Shown here one piece after another: positions 16,119-24,555 of a stretch of 64,000 nt of DNA (positions within the stretch are counted from its first letter, which is position 1; the number at the start of each line of letters is the position of its first letter). The stretch is from positions 1 to 64,000 of the forward strand of contig NZ_WLZY01000002.1 in the NCBI RefSeq assembly GCF_010122465.1, given 5' to 3'. This DNA is from Phytoactinopolyspora mesophila (GTDB lineage Bacteria > Actinomycetota > Actinomycetes > Jiangellales > Jiangellaceae). The notes under the pieces are model-generated. The model did no database searches. It saw nothing but the letters and a program-made list of their open reading frames with translations, and had not been told where the DNA came from. The position numbers and the translations under genes were made by a program.

Positions 16119-16768
16119 GGAGGATGGCGGTCGGTGGTCCAGGCGAGGCAGTCCTCGATGGCCTTCGCCAGCAGGTCGTGCAAGATCTGGTTGGGGTCGG
16201 GCACGCAAGCCTGGGCGATGCCGACGACGGCGCAGCGAACAGCCGTGGGACCTGCGTGCCGCCGGAAGCCGCGAGACGTCGGGGGCATGTCGGTCGCGAA
16301 TTTGCGAGCCCAGGTCGCGGCATCTGGTGCTTGAGCGAGCGCTTCACGGGTGAGTCCGCTGACGGTGTCGGCGCGCTTGCCGTCGAGCTCGGCGAGCACT
16401 CGCTCCGACGCGTACGCCGCGACTGCCAGCACGCGCTGCCGGTCGGCGCAGACGATTGGCAGGCCCGTTGCGGCCGCCCGGCGCACGATCAAGGCGTCGA
16501 GATGGAGATCGTCGTCGTTGAGGCCGACCACCGACGGGATCAGCCGGGCAAGGCGGGGGCGGTATTCGTCGGAGATGGTGTCGTTCACGACGCGGGCGAG
16601 CGACGCCAGGAGCGGATGTGTGCAGCGGGGATGGTCACTCCATCGCTCACCGGCTAGGTAGGACGCGAATTCCATGAAGCACGCGCCCTTTTGCGGGCGA
16701 CGATGTTTGCCTCGAGACAGTGTCGGAAGCAAAGCTGGTGCTTCGGCTGTGGGCACAGACATCGACAT
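16070..16768 (-). CDS. conserved actinobacterial hypothetical protein (GACFMEFAS motif)
   Basis: A 232-residue soluble-looking protein. I recognise the widespread actinobacterial hypothetical type with KHRRPQKGACFMEFASYLAG near residue 22, then ERWSDHPRCTHPLLASLARVVND. No function is established to my knowledge. The body is helical, with many Ala, Arg and Asp. The last 15 residues or so are encoded by the inserted 54-bp palindrome, so the native C-terminus was probably different. It is convergent with the DUF559 gene. Confidence 0.75.
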   Translation of the reverse strand: MSMSVPTAEAPALLPTLSRGKHRRPQKGACFMEFASYLAGERWSDHPRCTHPLLASLARVVNDTISDEYRPRLARLIPSVVGLNDDDLHLDALIVRRAAATGLPIVCADRQRVLAVAAYASERVLAELDGKRADTVSGLTREALAQAPDAATWARKFATDMPPTSRGFRRHAGPTAVRCAVVGIAQACVPDPNQILHDLLAKAIEDCLAWTTDRHPPVIIGTSPPNSVVNCQ

Positions 16769-16960
16769 ACCCCCACTCCGTCAGTGGGCCTACATATCTA
16801 CAGTCTGGCCCGACCGGACGGTCAATGCCAGCCCTTTTTCGCGGATCGGGACATCTTGGACACCAGGCGGCCGAATGCCGCGACGGTTCCCGCTCGGCGG
16901 TTCCGGCTCGGCGTCATCCGGCCCGCCGTCGGTCCGTGGCTCAGAGCTTCGTGGCCTTGT

Positions 16961-16998
16961 GTAACGTTTGAGGTCGTGATCTAGGGCTTGAACGTTAC
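16961..16998. promoter_or_regulatory. inverted repeat GTAACGTT / AACGTTAC
   Basis: Perfect 8-bp arms (16961-16968 and 16991-16998) are separated by 22 bp, about 50 bp upstream of the TPR gene. This could be a regulator site or the base of a hairpin. The rest of 16769-17048, between the divergent hypothetical and TPR genes, shows no gene and must hold both promoters. Confidence 0.4.
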
Positions 16999-17048
16999 GT
17001 GAGGCCAGGAAGCCGGGCGGGTAACGAGGTCGGAGAGGGGACAGGGCG

Positions 17049-18356
17049 TTGTGGCGGAGGTCTGCGGCCAAAGGCCGAAGCAAGCAGGTGCAGCGACTCA
17101 GGGCCGCGGCTGATCAGGCCTACGCCGACGGCGACCTGTCCAGTGCCGTCGCCGGCTATCGGGAGGCTGCGGAGCTTCTCGGCGTCATGGTGGAGCGGGA
17201 GCCGCACGACGCTGATCACCGGACCGAGCTGTGTCAGGTTCAGCGCACACTAGGCGACGTCCTGCTCGACATGGAAGAGTTCGAGCAGGCTCTGGGCACC
17301 TTCGACGCGGCCGAATCGGCCGGTGCTGATGCCGGCATGGGACCTGCGTTTCTCGCCGAGCTTCGTATCCGGCGCGCGTGGGCCCACATCCAGCTGGATC
17401 ACAAAGCCTCCGGCATGGTCGACAGCCAGCTGGGTGTAGCGGCCTACCTGCCGTTGCTCGAGGGGCCGAACGGACAGGCGTATGTGCTCGACGCTGCGCG
17501 CGGGCTGGCGCTGCATGCGGTCAACATGCTGGCGGTTGGTGATCCCGACGTAGCGAGCGCCGCTGTCGACGAGGCGCTCTTCATGTACATGGTCGGGGCC
17601 GACGAGATCAACGCGGATCCGGCCAAGATCGCCGTGCACGGGCGGATGTTCCGGCTCGCCGCGGAGTTGTCCGAGGCGATTCATCATGCGTATGGACGCA
17701 CCGAGATGGCGGAGGCAGCGGGAGGCACGGCGGCGGCTGCGCGAGCCGTGGTCGTCACCGGCGCCTCGGCCGGGGAGGTGGCGCCCCTGCCGTTGCCGAG
17801 CGGGCAGGAGATCACCGCCAGGATGACCCTGGCCGAAGCTCTGGACGTCGCCGGGGCCGTGGAACTGCGGCAGCAGGTGACCCGCCCGGCTACCGACCGG
17901 GAAATCGTCACCGTCCTAGATCGGGTCGAGGAGGCACAATTGGTCCCCGCGATGGCGGTGCGGCTGGCGGAGCAGGTCAGACCGCTGGCCAGCGTCGACC
18001 AGATCGCAGCGACCCGCATCGCGCTGGAAGCTCATGCGCTGTTCGCCATGGCGTCGCAAAGCCGGGAGAATTCGATGCGATTCCGGCTGGACGAGTTCGG
18101 GGTCCACTGGGTGCGCATGTTGCTGCTGTGCTCGCGGATGGCGGCGGCAGCCGGTCTCCAAGCCTGCGCCCTCGATTTCGGCCGATGGGTCGCATCCTTG
18201 GTCAGCGAGCTGGTGCCGCACGCCTACGTCGACGACGCGGTCCGCGCCACGGTGCTGGATTGTCTCGACTGGCACGCCGAACTGCTCACCGCCAACGGCG
18301 ACGACGCCCAAGCGGAGGATGCCAGAAACCTGGCCCGCCAGCTCGAGGAGGTCTGA
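17049..18356 (+). CDS. TPR-like repeat protein, function unknown
   Basis: Up to 435 residues, almost entirely helical. The N-terminal part (about 15-110) has TPR-like repeats: LRAAADQAYADGDLSSAVAG, then QRTLGDVLLDMEEFEQALG. No catalytic motif or signal peptide is visible. The ORF opens with TTG at 17049; GTG at 17088 (VQRLRAAADQ) is a plausible later start and removes a basic leader. Such proteins are usually protein-interaction scaffolds. It converges on the ABC operon with an 8-bp gap. Confidence 0.65.
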   Translation: MWRRSAAKGRSKQVQRLRAAADQAYADGDLSSAVAGYREAAELLGVMVEREPHDADHRTELCQVQRTLGDVLLDMEEFEQALGTFDAAESAGADAGMGPAFLAELRIRRAWAHIQLDHKASGMVDSQLGVAAYLPLLEGPNGQAYVLDAARGLALHAVNMLAVGDPDVASAAVDEALFMYMVGADEINADPAKIAVHGRMFRLAAELSEAIHHAYGRTEMAEAAGGTAAAARAVVVTGASAGEVAPLPLPSGQEITARMTLAEALDVAGAVELRQQVTRPATDREIVTVLDRVEEAQLVPAMAVRLAEQVRPLASVDQIAATRIALEAHALFAMASQSRENSMRFRLDEFGVHWVRMLLLCSRMAAAAGLQACALDFGRWVASLVSELVPHAYVDDAVRATVLDCLDWHAELLTANGDDAQAEDARNLARQLEEV

Positions 18357-18364
18357 CGACCCGG

Positions 18365-19408
18365 TCACGCCCGGGATGGCTGGTCGTGGCCGAGGAGCTC
18401 GGCGAAATGGCACGCACTCGGGTGCAGGCCCAGCCGGGTCTGCAGCGCCGGTTCTTCCTCGGCGCACAGCTCCTGCGCTTTCCAGCATCGGGTGCGGAAC
18501 CGGCACCCGGACGGAGGGTCAGCGGGTGACGGCACGTCGCCGGTGATGATGATCTCGCGTCGTTCCGGCGCCTCCCACGGCCGGGGCACCGGAACAGAAG
18601 AGAGCAACGCCTGGGTGTACGGATGGGTCGGCCGTTCGAAGGTCTCGTTCCGGTCGGCGATCTCGACGATCTTGCCCAGGTACATCACGGCGATACGGGT
18701 CGAGATGTGCCGGACGGCGGACAGATCGTGGGCGATGAACAGGTAGGTCAGCCCGAGATCGCGTTGCAGATCCTGCAGCAGGTTGAGGACCTGCGCCTGG
18801 ATGGAGACGTCGAGCGCGGAGACCGCCTCGTCGCAGATGATCAGCTTCGGGTGCAGGGCTAGGGCCCGCGCGATGCCGATCCGCTGCCGTTGTCCACCGG
18901 AGAACTGATGTGGATACCGGCCGGCATGGTCCGGGTTCAAACCCACGCGCTCCAGCAGCTCCTTGACCCGCGCATTCCATCGAGGCTTCGGCACGACGCC
19001 GGGGTGCACCTCCCACGCCTCTGCGATGATCTGCGCCACGGTCCGGCGTGGATTCAGCGACGAGTACGGGTCTTGGAAGATCATCTGAACGTCGCGCCGG
19101 ATCCGTCGCATACCGGCGGGCGAAAGCGAGGTGAGGTCCTGCCCGTCGAAGGTCACCGTGCCTGCCGCCGCGGTCTCCAGGCCGATGATCGTGCGGGCGA
19201 TGGTCGACTTGCCCGAGCCGGACTCGCCGACCAGCCCGAGCGTCTCACCGGGGTAAAGGTCGAACGACACCCCGGCGACGGCCTGGATCTGGGCGACCGT
19301 CCGGCGCAGCAGGGGAGAGCGGATCGGGAAGGTGGTGCGCAGATCTCGCACGGAGAGCAAGGGCGTAGCGTGCCCGGAGCCGGCTGGCTCAGACCCGTTG
19401 GCGGACAT
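18365..19408 (-). CDS. oligopeptide/dipeptide-type ABC transporter ATPase (DppF/OppF)
   Basis: A 347-residue ATPase. Walker A is GESGSGKSTIAR, the signature FSGGQRQRIGIARAL and Walker B LIICDEAVSALD. An oligopeptide-type C-terminal region (about 290-340) carries cysteines in PPSGCRFRTRCWKAQELC, as usual for this family. It overlaps the DppD gene by 20 nt and is the last gene of the IclR-DppBCDF operon. It powers uptake of peptides or, in many actinobacteria, oligosaccharides. Confidence 0.93.
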   Translation of the reverse strand: MSANGSEPAGSGHATPLLSVRDLRTTFPIRSPLLRRTVAQIQAVAGVSFDLYPGETLGLVGESGSGKSTIARTIIGLETAAAGTVTFDGQDLTSLSPAGMRRIRRDVQMIFQDPYSSLNPRRTVAQIIAEAWEVHPGVVPKPRWNARVKELLERVGLNPDHAGRYPHQFSGGQRQRIGIARALALHPKLIICDEAVSALDVSIQAQVLNLLQDLQRDLGLTYLFIAHDLSAVRHISTRIAVMYLGKIVEIADRNETFERPTHPYTQALLSSVPVPRPWEAPERREIIITGDVPSPADPPSGCRFRTRCWKAQELCAEEEPALQTRLGLHPSACHFAELLGHDQPSRA

Positions 19409-20624
19409 CGTCGAGCACCTCCTCCCGGAAGTGGCACGCTGCTCGGTGCGAGCTGGGCCGGCTGTCCACCTGCAGCAAGGCCGGATCGTCGTCGAGGCAG
19501 ACCGCTTGTGCGTACGGGCATCGAGGGCGGAAGGAGCAGCCCGGAGGCAGATCGAGCAGGTTGGGTGGTGAGCCGGTGATGGGCGTGAGCCGGTCGGCCG
19601 GGCTGTCGAGATCGGGGATGGACGCCATCAGGCCCTTGGTATAGGGGTGCGCCGAATACTCGTAGACCTCGCGGATGTCGCCGGTCTCCACGACGCGGCC
19701 GGCGTACATCAACAGCACCCGGTCGGCGACGTCGGCGACCACGCCGAGGTCGTGCGTGATCAGGATCAACGCCATGCCCTCCTCACGTTGCAGGCGGGTC
19801 AGCAGTTTCATGATCTGCGCCTGCACGGTCACATCGAGTGCGGTGGTGGGTTCGTCGGCGATCAGCAAGGCCGGATCGAGTGCCAGGGCGATGGCGATCA
19901 TGATGCGCTGGCGCATCCCGCCGGAGAACTGGTGGGGGAAGTCGTCCACCCGCTTGCGAGCAGCGGGAATCCCGACCCGTTCCATCAGCTCCACAGCGGC
20001 GGCGCGCGCGTCGCTGCGGGAGTAGCCCCGGTGCCGCCGGAACATCTCGCCGATCTGGTAGCCGACCCGGAAGACCGGGTTCAGCGAACTGAGCGGGTCC
20101 TGGAAGACCATGGCGATCTCGGTACCGCGAAGCTTTCGCACCTCGGACGCGGGCCTGGTCAGCAGGTCGCCGCCGCGGTACCGGATCTCGCCGCCGGTGA
20201 CCCGCCCGGCCGGCTTCGGGATGATCCCCATGATCGCCTGCGAGGTGACACTCTTGCCGCTGCCGGACTCGCCCAGAATGGCGAGAGTCTCGCCTGGGCG
20301 CACGTCGAAGGAGATCCCGTCGACGGCCCGGACGGTTCCGGCCCCCGTGCTGAACTCGACCCGAAGGTCCCGCACGCTGAGGATCGGAGCGTCAGCCGCC
20401 GGAAGGTGAGGCCGATCGCTGGCTGAGGACGGAGATCCGGCCCCGCCCGCGGACTCGCTCGTTCCTCGCTCGCCGATGCCCGACCGAACCCGGGCCGGAT
20501 CTCCGTCCTCACCCAGCGAGCCCCCTCTCGCTCCAGTGGCCGGACCGCCGCCGCCCTCCGATCCACCGCTGGCTCCAGCCGACTGGTCCGGTCTCGATGT
20601 GGTCACCGGTGCCTCCCGCTTCAC
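19389..20624 (-). CDS. oligopeptide/dipeptide-type ABC transporter ATPase (DppD/OppD)
   Basis: 411 residues from a GTG at 20624, chosen because GTGA overlaps the dppC stop. An upstream ATG in frame would run inside dppC and is rejected. Walker A is GESGSGKSVTSQAIMG, the signature FSGGMRQRIMIAIAL and Walker B LLIADEPTTALD. The cysteine-containing C-terminus (PPGCSFRPRCPYAQAVC) is typical. Unusual: about 75 Gly-, Ser-, Glu- and Arg-rich residues precede the ATPase domain. They are encoded by DNA that holds a long inverted repeat (20417-20518), apparently inserted in the gene. Confidence 0.9.
   Translation of the reverse strand: MKREAPVTTSRPDQSAGASGGSEGGGGPATGARGGSLGEDGDPARVRSGIGERGTSESAGGAGSPSSASDRPHLPAADAPILSVRDLRVEFSTGAGTVRAVDGISFDVRPGETLAILGESGSGKSVTSQAIMGIIPKPAGRVTGGEIRYRGGDLLTRPASEVRKLRGTEIAMVFQDPLSSLNPVFRVGYQIGEMFRRHRGYSRSDARAAAVELMERVGIPAARKRVDDFPHQFSGGMRQRIMIAIALALDPALLIADEPTTALDVTVQAQIMKLLTRLQREEGMALILITHDLGVVADVADRVLLMYAGRVVETGDIREVYEYSAHPYTKGLMASIPDLDSPADRLTPITGSPPNLLDLPPGCSFRPRCPYAQAVCLDDDPALLQVDSRPSSHRAACHFREEVLDDVRQRV
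20417..20518. repeat. about 100-bp inverted repeat inside the 5' part of dppD
   Basis: GAGGACGGAGATCCGGCCC at 20425-20443 is perfectly inverted at 20492-20510. Pairing extends outward (CGCTGG and CCAGCG) to 20417-20518. The loop holds the direct repeat TCGCTCG (CTCGCTCGTTCCTCGCTCG). It is in frame and encodes part of the low-complexity N-terminal extension of DppD. It does not share the TGATC ends of the intergenic elements, so it is a different family. Confidence 0.8.
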
Positions 20625-21526
20625 AGGTTCTTCAGCTTCGGGTCGAATCGGTCGCGCAGTGCGTCGCCGAGGATGCCGAAGCTGACGACGAGAATCGCCA
20701 GCGTGAGGCCAGGGATGGTGGAGATCCACCACGCGTCGGAGAGATAGTCGCGACCGTTGGCGATGGTGAGCCCCCAACTCGGCGTATTGGTCGGCGTCCC
20801 CAGACCGAGGAAGCTCAGCGACGCCTCGGCGAGGATGACACCGCCGATCTCGACGGTGGCGACTACCAGGATCGGGGCGGTGCAAGCGGGCAAGATGCAG
20901 CGGCGGATCAGGTGCCAGGTGCCGGCGCCGATGGTGCGGGTCGCGTCGACGAAATCGCGTCGCTTGGTGGCCAGCACTTGAGCACGTGCCACCCGGGCAA
21001 ACGTGACCCAGTTGGAGATCGCCAGCACGATCACCACATTGACGACGCTCGGGCCGAGCAGCGCGGCGATGAAGATCGCCAGCAAGATGGACGGGAAGGT
21101 GAGTTGCACGTCGGCCAGGCGCATCAGGACCCCGTCCAGCCAGCCGCCGAAGTATCCGGCGATCACCCCGATGGTGACGCCGATCAGTCCGGCGAGCAGG
21201 AGTGTGGCCACACCCACCGCGATCGAGATGCGGGCTCCCTGCAGAATCTGCGCGAGCAGATCACGACCGACGTCGTCGGTGCCGAAGATCGCGAGAGAGC
21301 CGTCACTAAGCCTCGAACCGGGCGGCAACAGCCGGTCGGTGGTACTGGTGGCGACGGCATCGTACCGAACGAGCCACGGTCCGAAGATGGCCGCGGCCAC
21401 GTAGATGCTGATGACCGTGGCGGAGAACCGGATCCGGCCGCCGCCGGCGCGTTTGGCCTTACGAGCCGCCGGCGGAGCCGGTTGGGCACTCGTGGATCTG
21501 GAAAGTTCGCTGACAACGTCTGTCAT
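20621..21526 (-). CDS. peptide-type ABC transporter permease (DppC/OppC)
   Basis: A 301-residue permease with an N-terminal helix (about 33-53), a large extracytoplasmic loop containing GTDDVGRDLLAQILQGARIS (the DppC signature), and five further helices. The EAA-like loop is ARAQVLATKRRDFVDATRTIG. It lies 4 bp downstream of dppB and overlaps dppD by GTGA. It forms the translocation pore with DppB. Confidence 0.93.
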   Translation of the reverse strand: MTDVVSELSRSTSAQPAPPAARKAKRAGGGRIRFSATVISIYVAAAIFGPWLVRYDAVATSTTDRLLPPGSRLSDGSLAIFGTDDVGRDLLAQILQGARISIAVGVATLLLAGLIGVTIGVIAGYFGGWLDGVLMRLADVQLTFPSILLAIFIAALLGPSVVNVVIVLAISNWVTFARVARAQVLATKRRDFVDATRTIGAGTWHLIRRCILPACTAPILVVATVEIGGVILAEASLSFLGLGTPTNTPSWGLTIANGRDYLSDAWWISTIPGLTLAILVVSFGILGDALRDRFDPKLKNL

Positions 21527-21530
21527 GGCG

Positions 21531-22454
21531 TCACCCGGCCAGCCTTACCCGTGGATCGAGATAGCCGTAGAGGATGTCTACGACCAAGTTGGTGAAGACG
21601 AAGATGGCGGCGATCAACAGGATTGCCGCTTGGACGACCCCGTAGTCACGGTGTGAGATCGCCTCGATGAGTACCCGGCCGACGCCCGGCCAGGCGAACA
21701 CGGTCTCGACGATCACGGTGCCGCCGAGAAGCGCGCCGAACTGCAGGCCGATGACGGTGATCACCGGAATCAGTGCGTTCCGGACCGCGTGCGGGAAGAT
21801 CACCACCCCCTCGCGCAAACCCTTGGCACGGGCGGTCTGCACGTATCCCTCATGGATGACCTCGAGCAGCCCGCTGCGGGTCAGCCGGACGAGGATGGCC
21901 AGGAACGGCAGCGCCAGCGTGACCGAGGGCAGCACGAGATGCTGCCAGCTGCCCTGCCCGTAGCTGGGCAGCACCTGCAGCATGCGGGCGAAGACCAGGA
22001 TGAAGACGATGCCCACCCAGAAGTTCGGCAGTGACTGTGTGGCCAGTGAGAAGACCGAGATGATGCGGTCGGTGAGGGTATTGGCCTTCAGCGCGGCGAT
22101 GATCCCGAGCGGGAACCCGATCAGCAGTGCGAGCCCCAGCGAGGTGAACGCGAGCTGCGCTGAGTTGGGCACGTGGGTGAGCACATGCTCCATCGCGTCG
22201 ACGCCGAAGCGGAACGACGGGCCGAAGTCGAGCTGGACGACGTCGCGCATGTAGATGCCGTATTGGATGATCAGGGGCTCATTGAGGCCCATGCGTTCTT
22301 GCAGCGCGGCGATCTGGTCAGGGTGTGCGTCCGGCCCCAGCAGGATCAGGGCCGGGTCACCCGGGACCAGCCGGAGCACCAGGAAGATGATGGAGACCGC
22401 GCCCCAGAGTACGAAGATGGAGAAGAACAGCCGCCGTGCGAGGTAGGCCCCCAT
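21531..22454 (-). CDS. peptide-type ABC transporter permease (DppB/OppB)
   Basis: 307 residues from ATG 22454 (MGAYLARRLFFSIFVLWG), whose first base is shared with the IclR stop (TGATG). Six helices are predicted. The signature LVPGDPALILLGPDA and the EAA-like loop RSGLLEVIHEGYVQTARAKG are visible. Family length (about 306-340) fits. It partners with DppC. Confidence 0.93.
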   Translation of the reverse strand: MGAYLARRLFFSIFVLWGAVSIIFLVLRLVPGDPALILLGPDAHPDQIAALQERMGLNEPLIIQYGIYMRDVVQLDFGPSFRFGVDAMEHVLTHVPNSAQLAFTSLGLALLIGFPLGIIAALKANTLTDRIISVFSLATQSLPNFWVGIVFILVFARMLQVLPSYGQGSWQHLVLPSVTLALPFLAILVRLTRSGLLEVIHEGYVQTARAKGLREGVVIFPHAVRNALIPVITVIGLQFGALLGGTVIVETVFAWPGVGRVLIEAISHRDYGVVQAAILLIAAIFVFTNLVVDILYGYLDPRVRLAG

Positions 22455-23311
22455 CAGGCGCCTCGCGCCGGTGCAGCCGCTGTCAACGGGTGGCCGCTCG
22501 CAACACCTGCGATGGCTTGCGCGCAAGCGCCATCCAACGCGGGCTCCGGCGCGGCCGGCGCTTCGTCCAGCAGATGGGCGCCGAGTTGGCTGGCGCCGGA
22601 GATGACCGCGGCGACGACCCGCCGGACATCGCCCGGGCGCGGTGGCCGTGCGGGGATGGTGACCGACAAGGCCGCGACGGCGAGCCCGTCGTGATCTAGT
22701 ACCGGGGCGCTGACAGCGCGCAGGTCGGTGGCGAACTCGCGGTCTTCCACGGCGAAGCCCTGGTGCCGAGCCCGCGTCAGTCCGCGCAGCAGCCCGTAGC
22801 CATCGGTGATGGTGCGTGGCGTGAGCGGGCGGAACGGCGCCCGGGCCGCGTAGCGTTCCACCTCCACCCGCGGTCGGTGGGCCAGGTAGGCCTTGCCCAG
22901 CGCGGTCGCATACATCGGCACCGCCGTGCCGATGACTTCGGTGTTCGGGAAGCCGGTGGCGTCACCGACCACAGCCGCGTATGTCATCGCCCCGCTTCTC
23001 GGTCGGGCGTAGCTGGCGGTGAGGCCGGTGCTGCGGCATAGCGTCTCCAGGACTGACTGCACCAGCTCACCGGGGCCGGTCTCGCCGCGTGCCGCTCGCG
23101 CCAGATCGAAAGCGTCGAGGCCGACGACGTACCGGTTCGCCTCGTCACGCCGTACCAGGCCGTGCTCGACGAACGTGGCGAGCATGCGGTGCACCGTGCT
23201 CTTGTGCAGATCGACCGCGCCCGCGATGTCGTTCAAGGTCAACGGATGGCCTCGCCGGCTGAGTTCGGCCAGCACCATCAGCGCACGGCTCAGCGATTTC
23301 ATGGGAATCAC
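22454..23311 (-). CDS. IclR family transcriptional regulator
   Basis: A 285-residue regulator with an N-terminal winged helix (about 5-60: SLSRALMVLAELSRRGHPLT, then DLHKSTVHRMLATF) and a C-terminal IclR effector domain. It is the first gene of the dpp operon and is translationally coupled to dppB. It may be autoregulatory. The promoter region also carries two LacI-type operators, so two regulators probably meet here. Confidence 0.92.
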   Translation of the reverse strand: MIPMKSLSRALMVLAELSRRGHPLTLNDIAGAVDLHKSTVHRMLATFVEHGLVRRDEANRYVVGLDAFDLARAARGETGPGELVQSVLETLCRSTGLTASYARPRSGAMTYAAVVGDATGFPNTEVIGTAVPMYATALGKAYLAHRPRVEVERYAARAPFRPLTPRTITDGYGLLRGLTRARHQGFAVEDREFATDLRAVSAPVLDHDGLAVAALSVTIPARPPRPGDVRRVVAAVISGASQLGAHLLDEAPAAPEPALDGACAQAIAGVASGHPLTAAAPARGA

Positions 23312-23373
23312 CTACGAGTCCAGCTGTCGGTCGGCCGGAGGGCCGAGGGAAACACCGGGATGGCTCATTTACA

Positions 23374-23383
23374 TTAACGTTAA
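23374..23383. promoter_or_regulatory. LacI-type operator TTAACGTTAA (IclR side)
   Basis: A perfect 10-bp palindrome in the context CATTAACGTTAACG. The same 13-mer is found inverted at the other operator (23510-23522). It lies about 12-20 nt inside the predicted minus-strand transcript of the IclR-dpp operon, where repressor binding would block elongation. The likely ligand is the LacI protein encoded at 24940. Confidence 0.65.
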
Positions 23384-23401
23384 CGGTAGCGTTCATCCAT
23401 G

Positions 23402-23431
23402 ACGCTAGAGTAACGTTCTCAATGCTGTCAA
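23402..23431 (-). promoter_or_regulatory. putative promoter of the iclR-dpp operon
   Basis: Read on the minus strand, a perfect TTGACA (23431-23426) is followed after 18 bp by TAGCGT (23407-23402), a TAnnnT-type -10. Initiation near 23395 gives a leader of about 85 nt that contains the LacI-type operator. Confidence 0.5.
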
Positions 23432-23493
23432 GGGGCACGCATGCAGCACACTTGCGTGACGAGGGGATCGTTTCCGATGTTGCAACGCGGGCC

Positions 23494-23523
23494 TTGACAC
23501 TGTTTCAGAGTTAACGTTAATGT
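23494..23523 (+). promoter_or_regulatory. promoter overlapping a LacI-type operator
   Basis: TTGACA at 23494-23499 and TAATGT at 23518-23523 are separated by 18 bp. The palindrome TTAACGTTAA (23511-23520) overlaps the -10, so repressor binding would exclude RNA polymerase. It drives the three-gene unit 23584-26034, including lacI itself. A good ribosome binding site, AAGGAGG, lies at 23571-23577. Confidence 0.65.
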
Positions 23524-23583
23524 TCGGACACCGTTTCGGCATATGGCGATGACATTGTCAACGTCAGGCCAAGGAGGAGAAGA

Positions 23584-24549
23584 TTGAATACGGGCACGAG
23601 CAATAACACCCGCGATGAATTGCGCGAAGCCATCATCGCGGCGGATCCACGTTTGTCGAGATTTCGGCCGCTTCCGCGGATTCTCAGCCACGACGAATTC
23701 AATTCCGGCACGCACGGATGGTGTGAGCTGATCGGCAACTATGACGGCAATGGCAATCTCGATACCGTGGACGACCACATGCGAGACTTCCGGCCGCCGC
23801 AGCTGAGTGCCTGCAACTTCTTTGACATCGGAACCCACGGCGCCATGAGCGGGACATACTCCCTCAAACTCGCCACGCGGCCGATCACGGGGCATACCGC
23901 CGTGGGCATCCGGCGGCTGACCATGAGCGGGCGCGGCCGCGTGCAGCTCGAGGCTTACCTGGCGTTCAAGACAGAGGCGACGCTGGGTAACGATCCGGCG
24001 CTGAACACCTTCGGCGGCGTGGCCTGGGATGGCAACTTGCATCCTTCCGAGGCGCAGTTCGGTGCGTTCACGATGGCCACGGACATCTGTGGAGATGGCG
24101 GGCTGCGGTATCACACGGTCGCGCGTTACCAGAACACCGACCTGGACAACCGGCTGGCTCGCCAATGGGTCTATCCGGCAGTGCCGGAACCTACGCCGCG
24201 CGAACACTTCCAGGGCAAGGTCAAGCTCCAGTACGGGGCCGACTTCACCGCTCCGAACCCCGAGGACTGGCACCCATTCGGCGAGCCTCAGGAACTGTGC
24301 TACAACGAGGTTCCCACGAAGGTGAACTGGCATTACGTGCGGTGGCAGCTGGATACCGAGAAGCGCCGTAACATCGAGCTTCAGGTGAATGACCGGATCA
24401 TGGACATGAGTGAGGTTCCGGTGCCGCCTTACGAGGAGGGTTACGACTCCCTGGAGAATTTGCTCAATTTCTATTTCAGTGTCCGCACGCACGCACCGGT
24501 GCGCAATTTTCTCTACATTGACTCGGTGCTGATATCGGTGGATTGGTAG
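23584..24549 (+). CDS. conserved hypothetical protein, LacI-controlled
   Basis: 321 residues, not confidently recognised. It starts with TTG at 23584, supported by AAGGAGG seven nucleotides upstream. There is no signal peptide or membrane helix. The composition (many short beta-type stretches, Trp/Tyr-rich, for example WHYVRWQLDTEKRRNIELQV and FLYIDSVLISVDW at the end) suggests a jelly-roll or concanavalin-like fold. The N-terminal text FNSGTHGWCELIGNYDGNG also resembles carbohydrate-binding beta-sandwich proteins. It may correspond to a DUF found beside LacI regulators (DUF6772 comes to mind), but I cannot verify this. It is first in an operon with the 125-residue gene and lacI, and shares operators with the dpp transporter. 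Confidence 0.7.
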   Translation: MNTGTSNNTRDELREAIIAADPRLSRFRPLPRILSHDEFNSGTHGWCELIGNYDGNGNLDTVDDHMRDFRPPQLSACNFFDIGTHGAMSGTYSLKLATRPITGHTAVGIRRLTMSGRGRVQLEAYLAFKTEATLGNDPALNTFGGVAWDGNLHPSEAQFGAFTMATDICGDGGLRYHTVARYQNTDLDNRLARQWVYPAVPEPTPREHFQGKVKLQYGADFTAPNPEDWHPFGEPQELCYNEVPTKVNWHYVRWQLDTEKRRNIELQVNDRIMDMSEVPVPPYEEGYDSLENLLNFYFSVRTHAPVRNFLYIDSVLISVDW

Positions 24550-24555
24550 GGCGCG

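Noticed and set aside
20625-20885. An 87-residue longer N-terminus for DppD
   Set aside because: It lies wholly within dppC in another frame; the GTG at 20624 overlapping the dppC stop is the better start.
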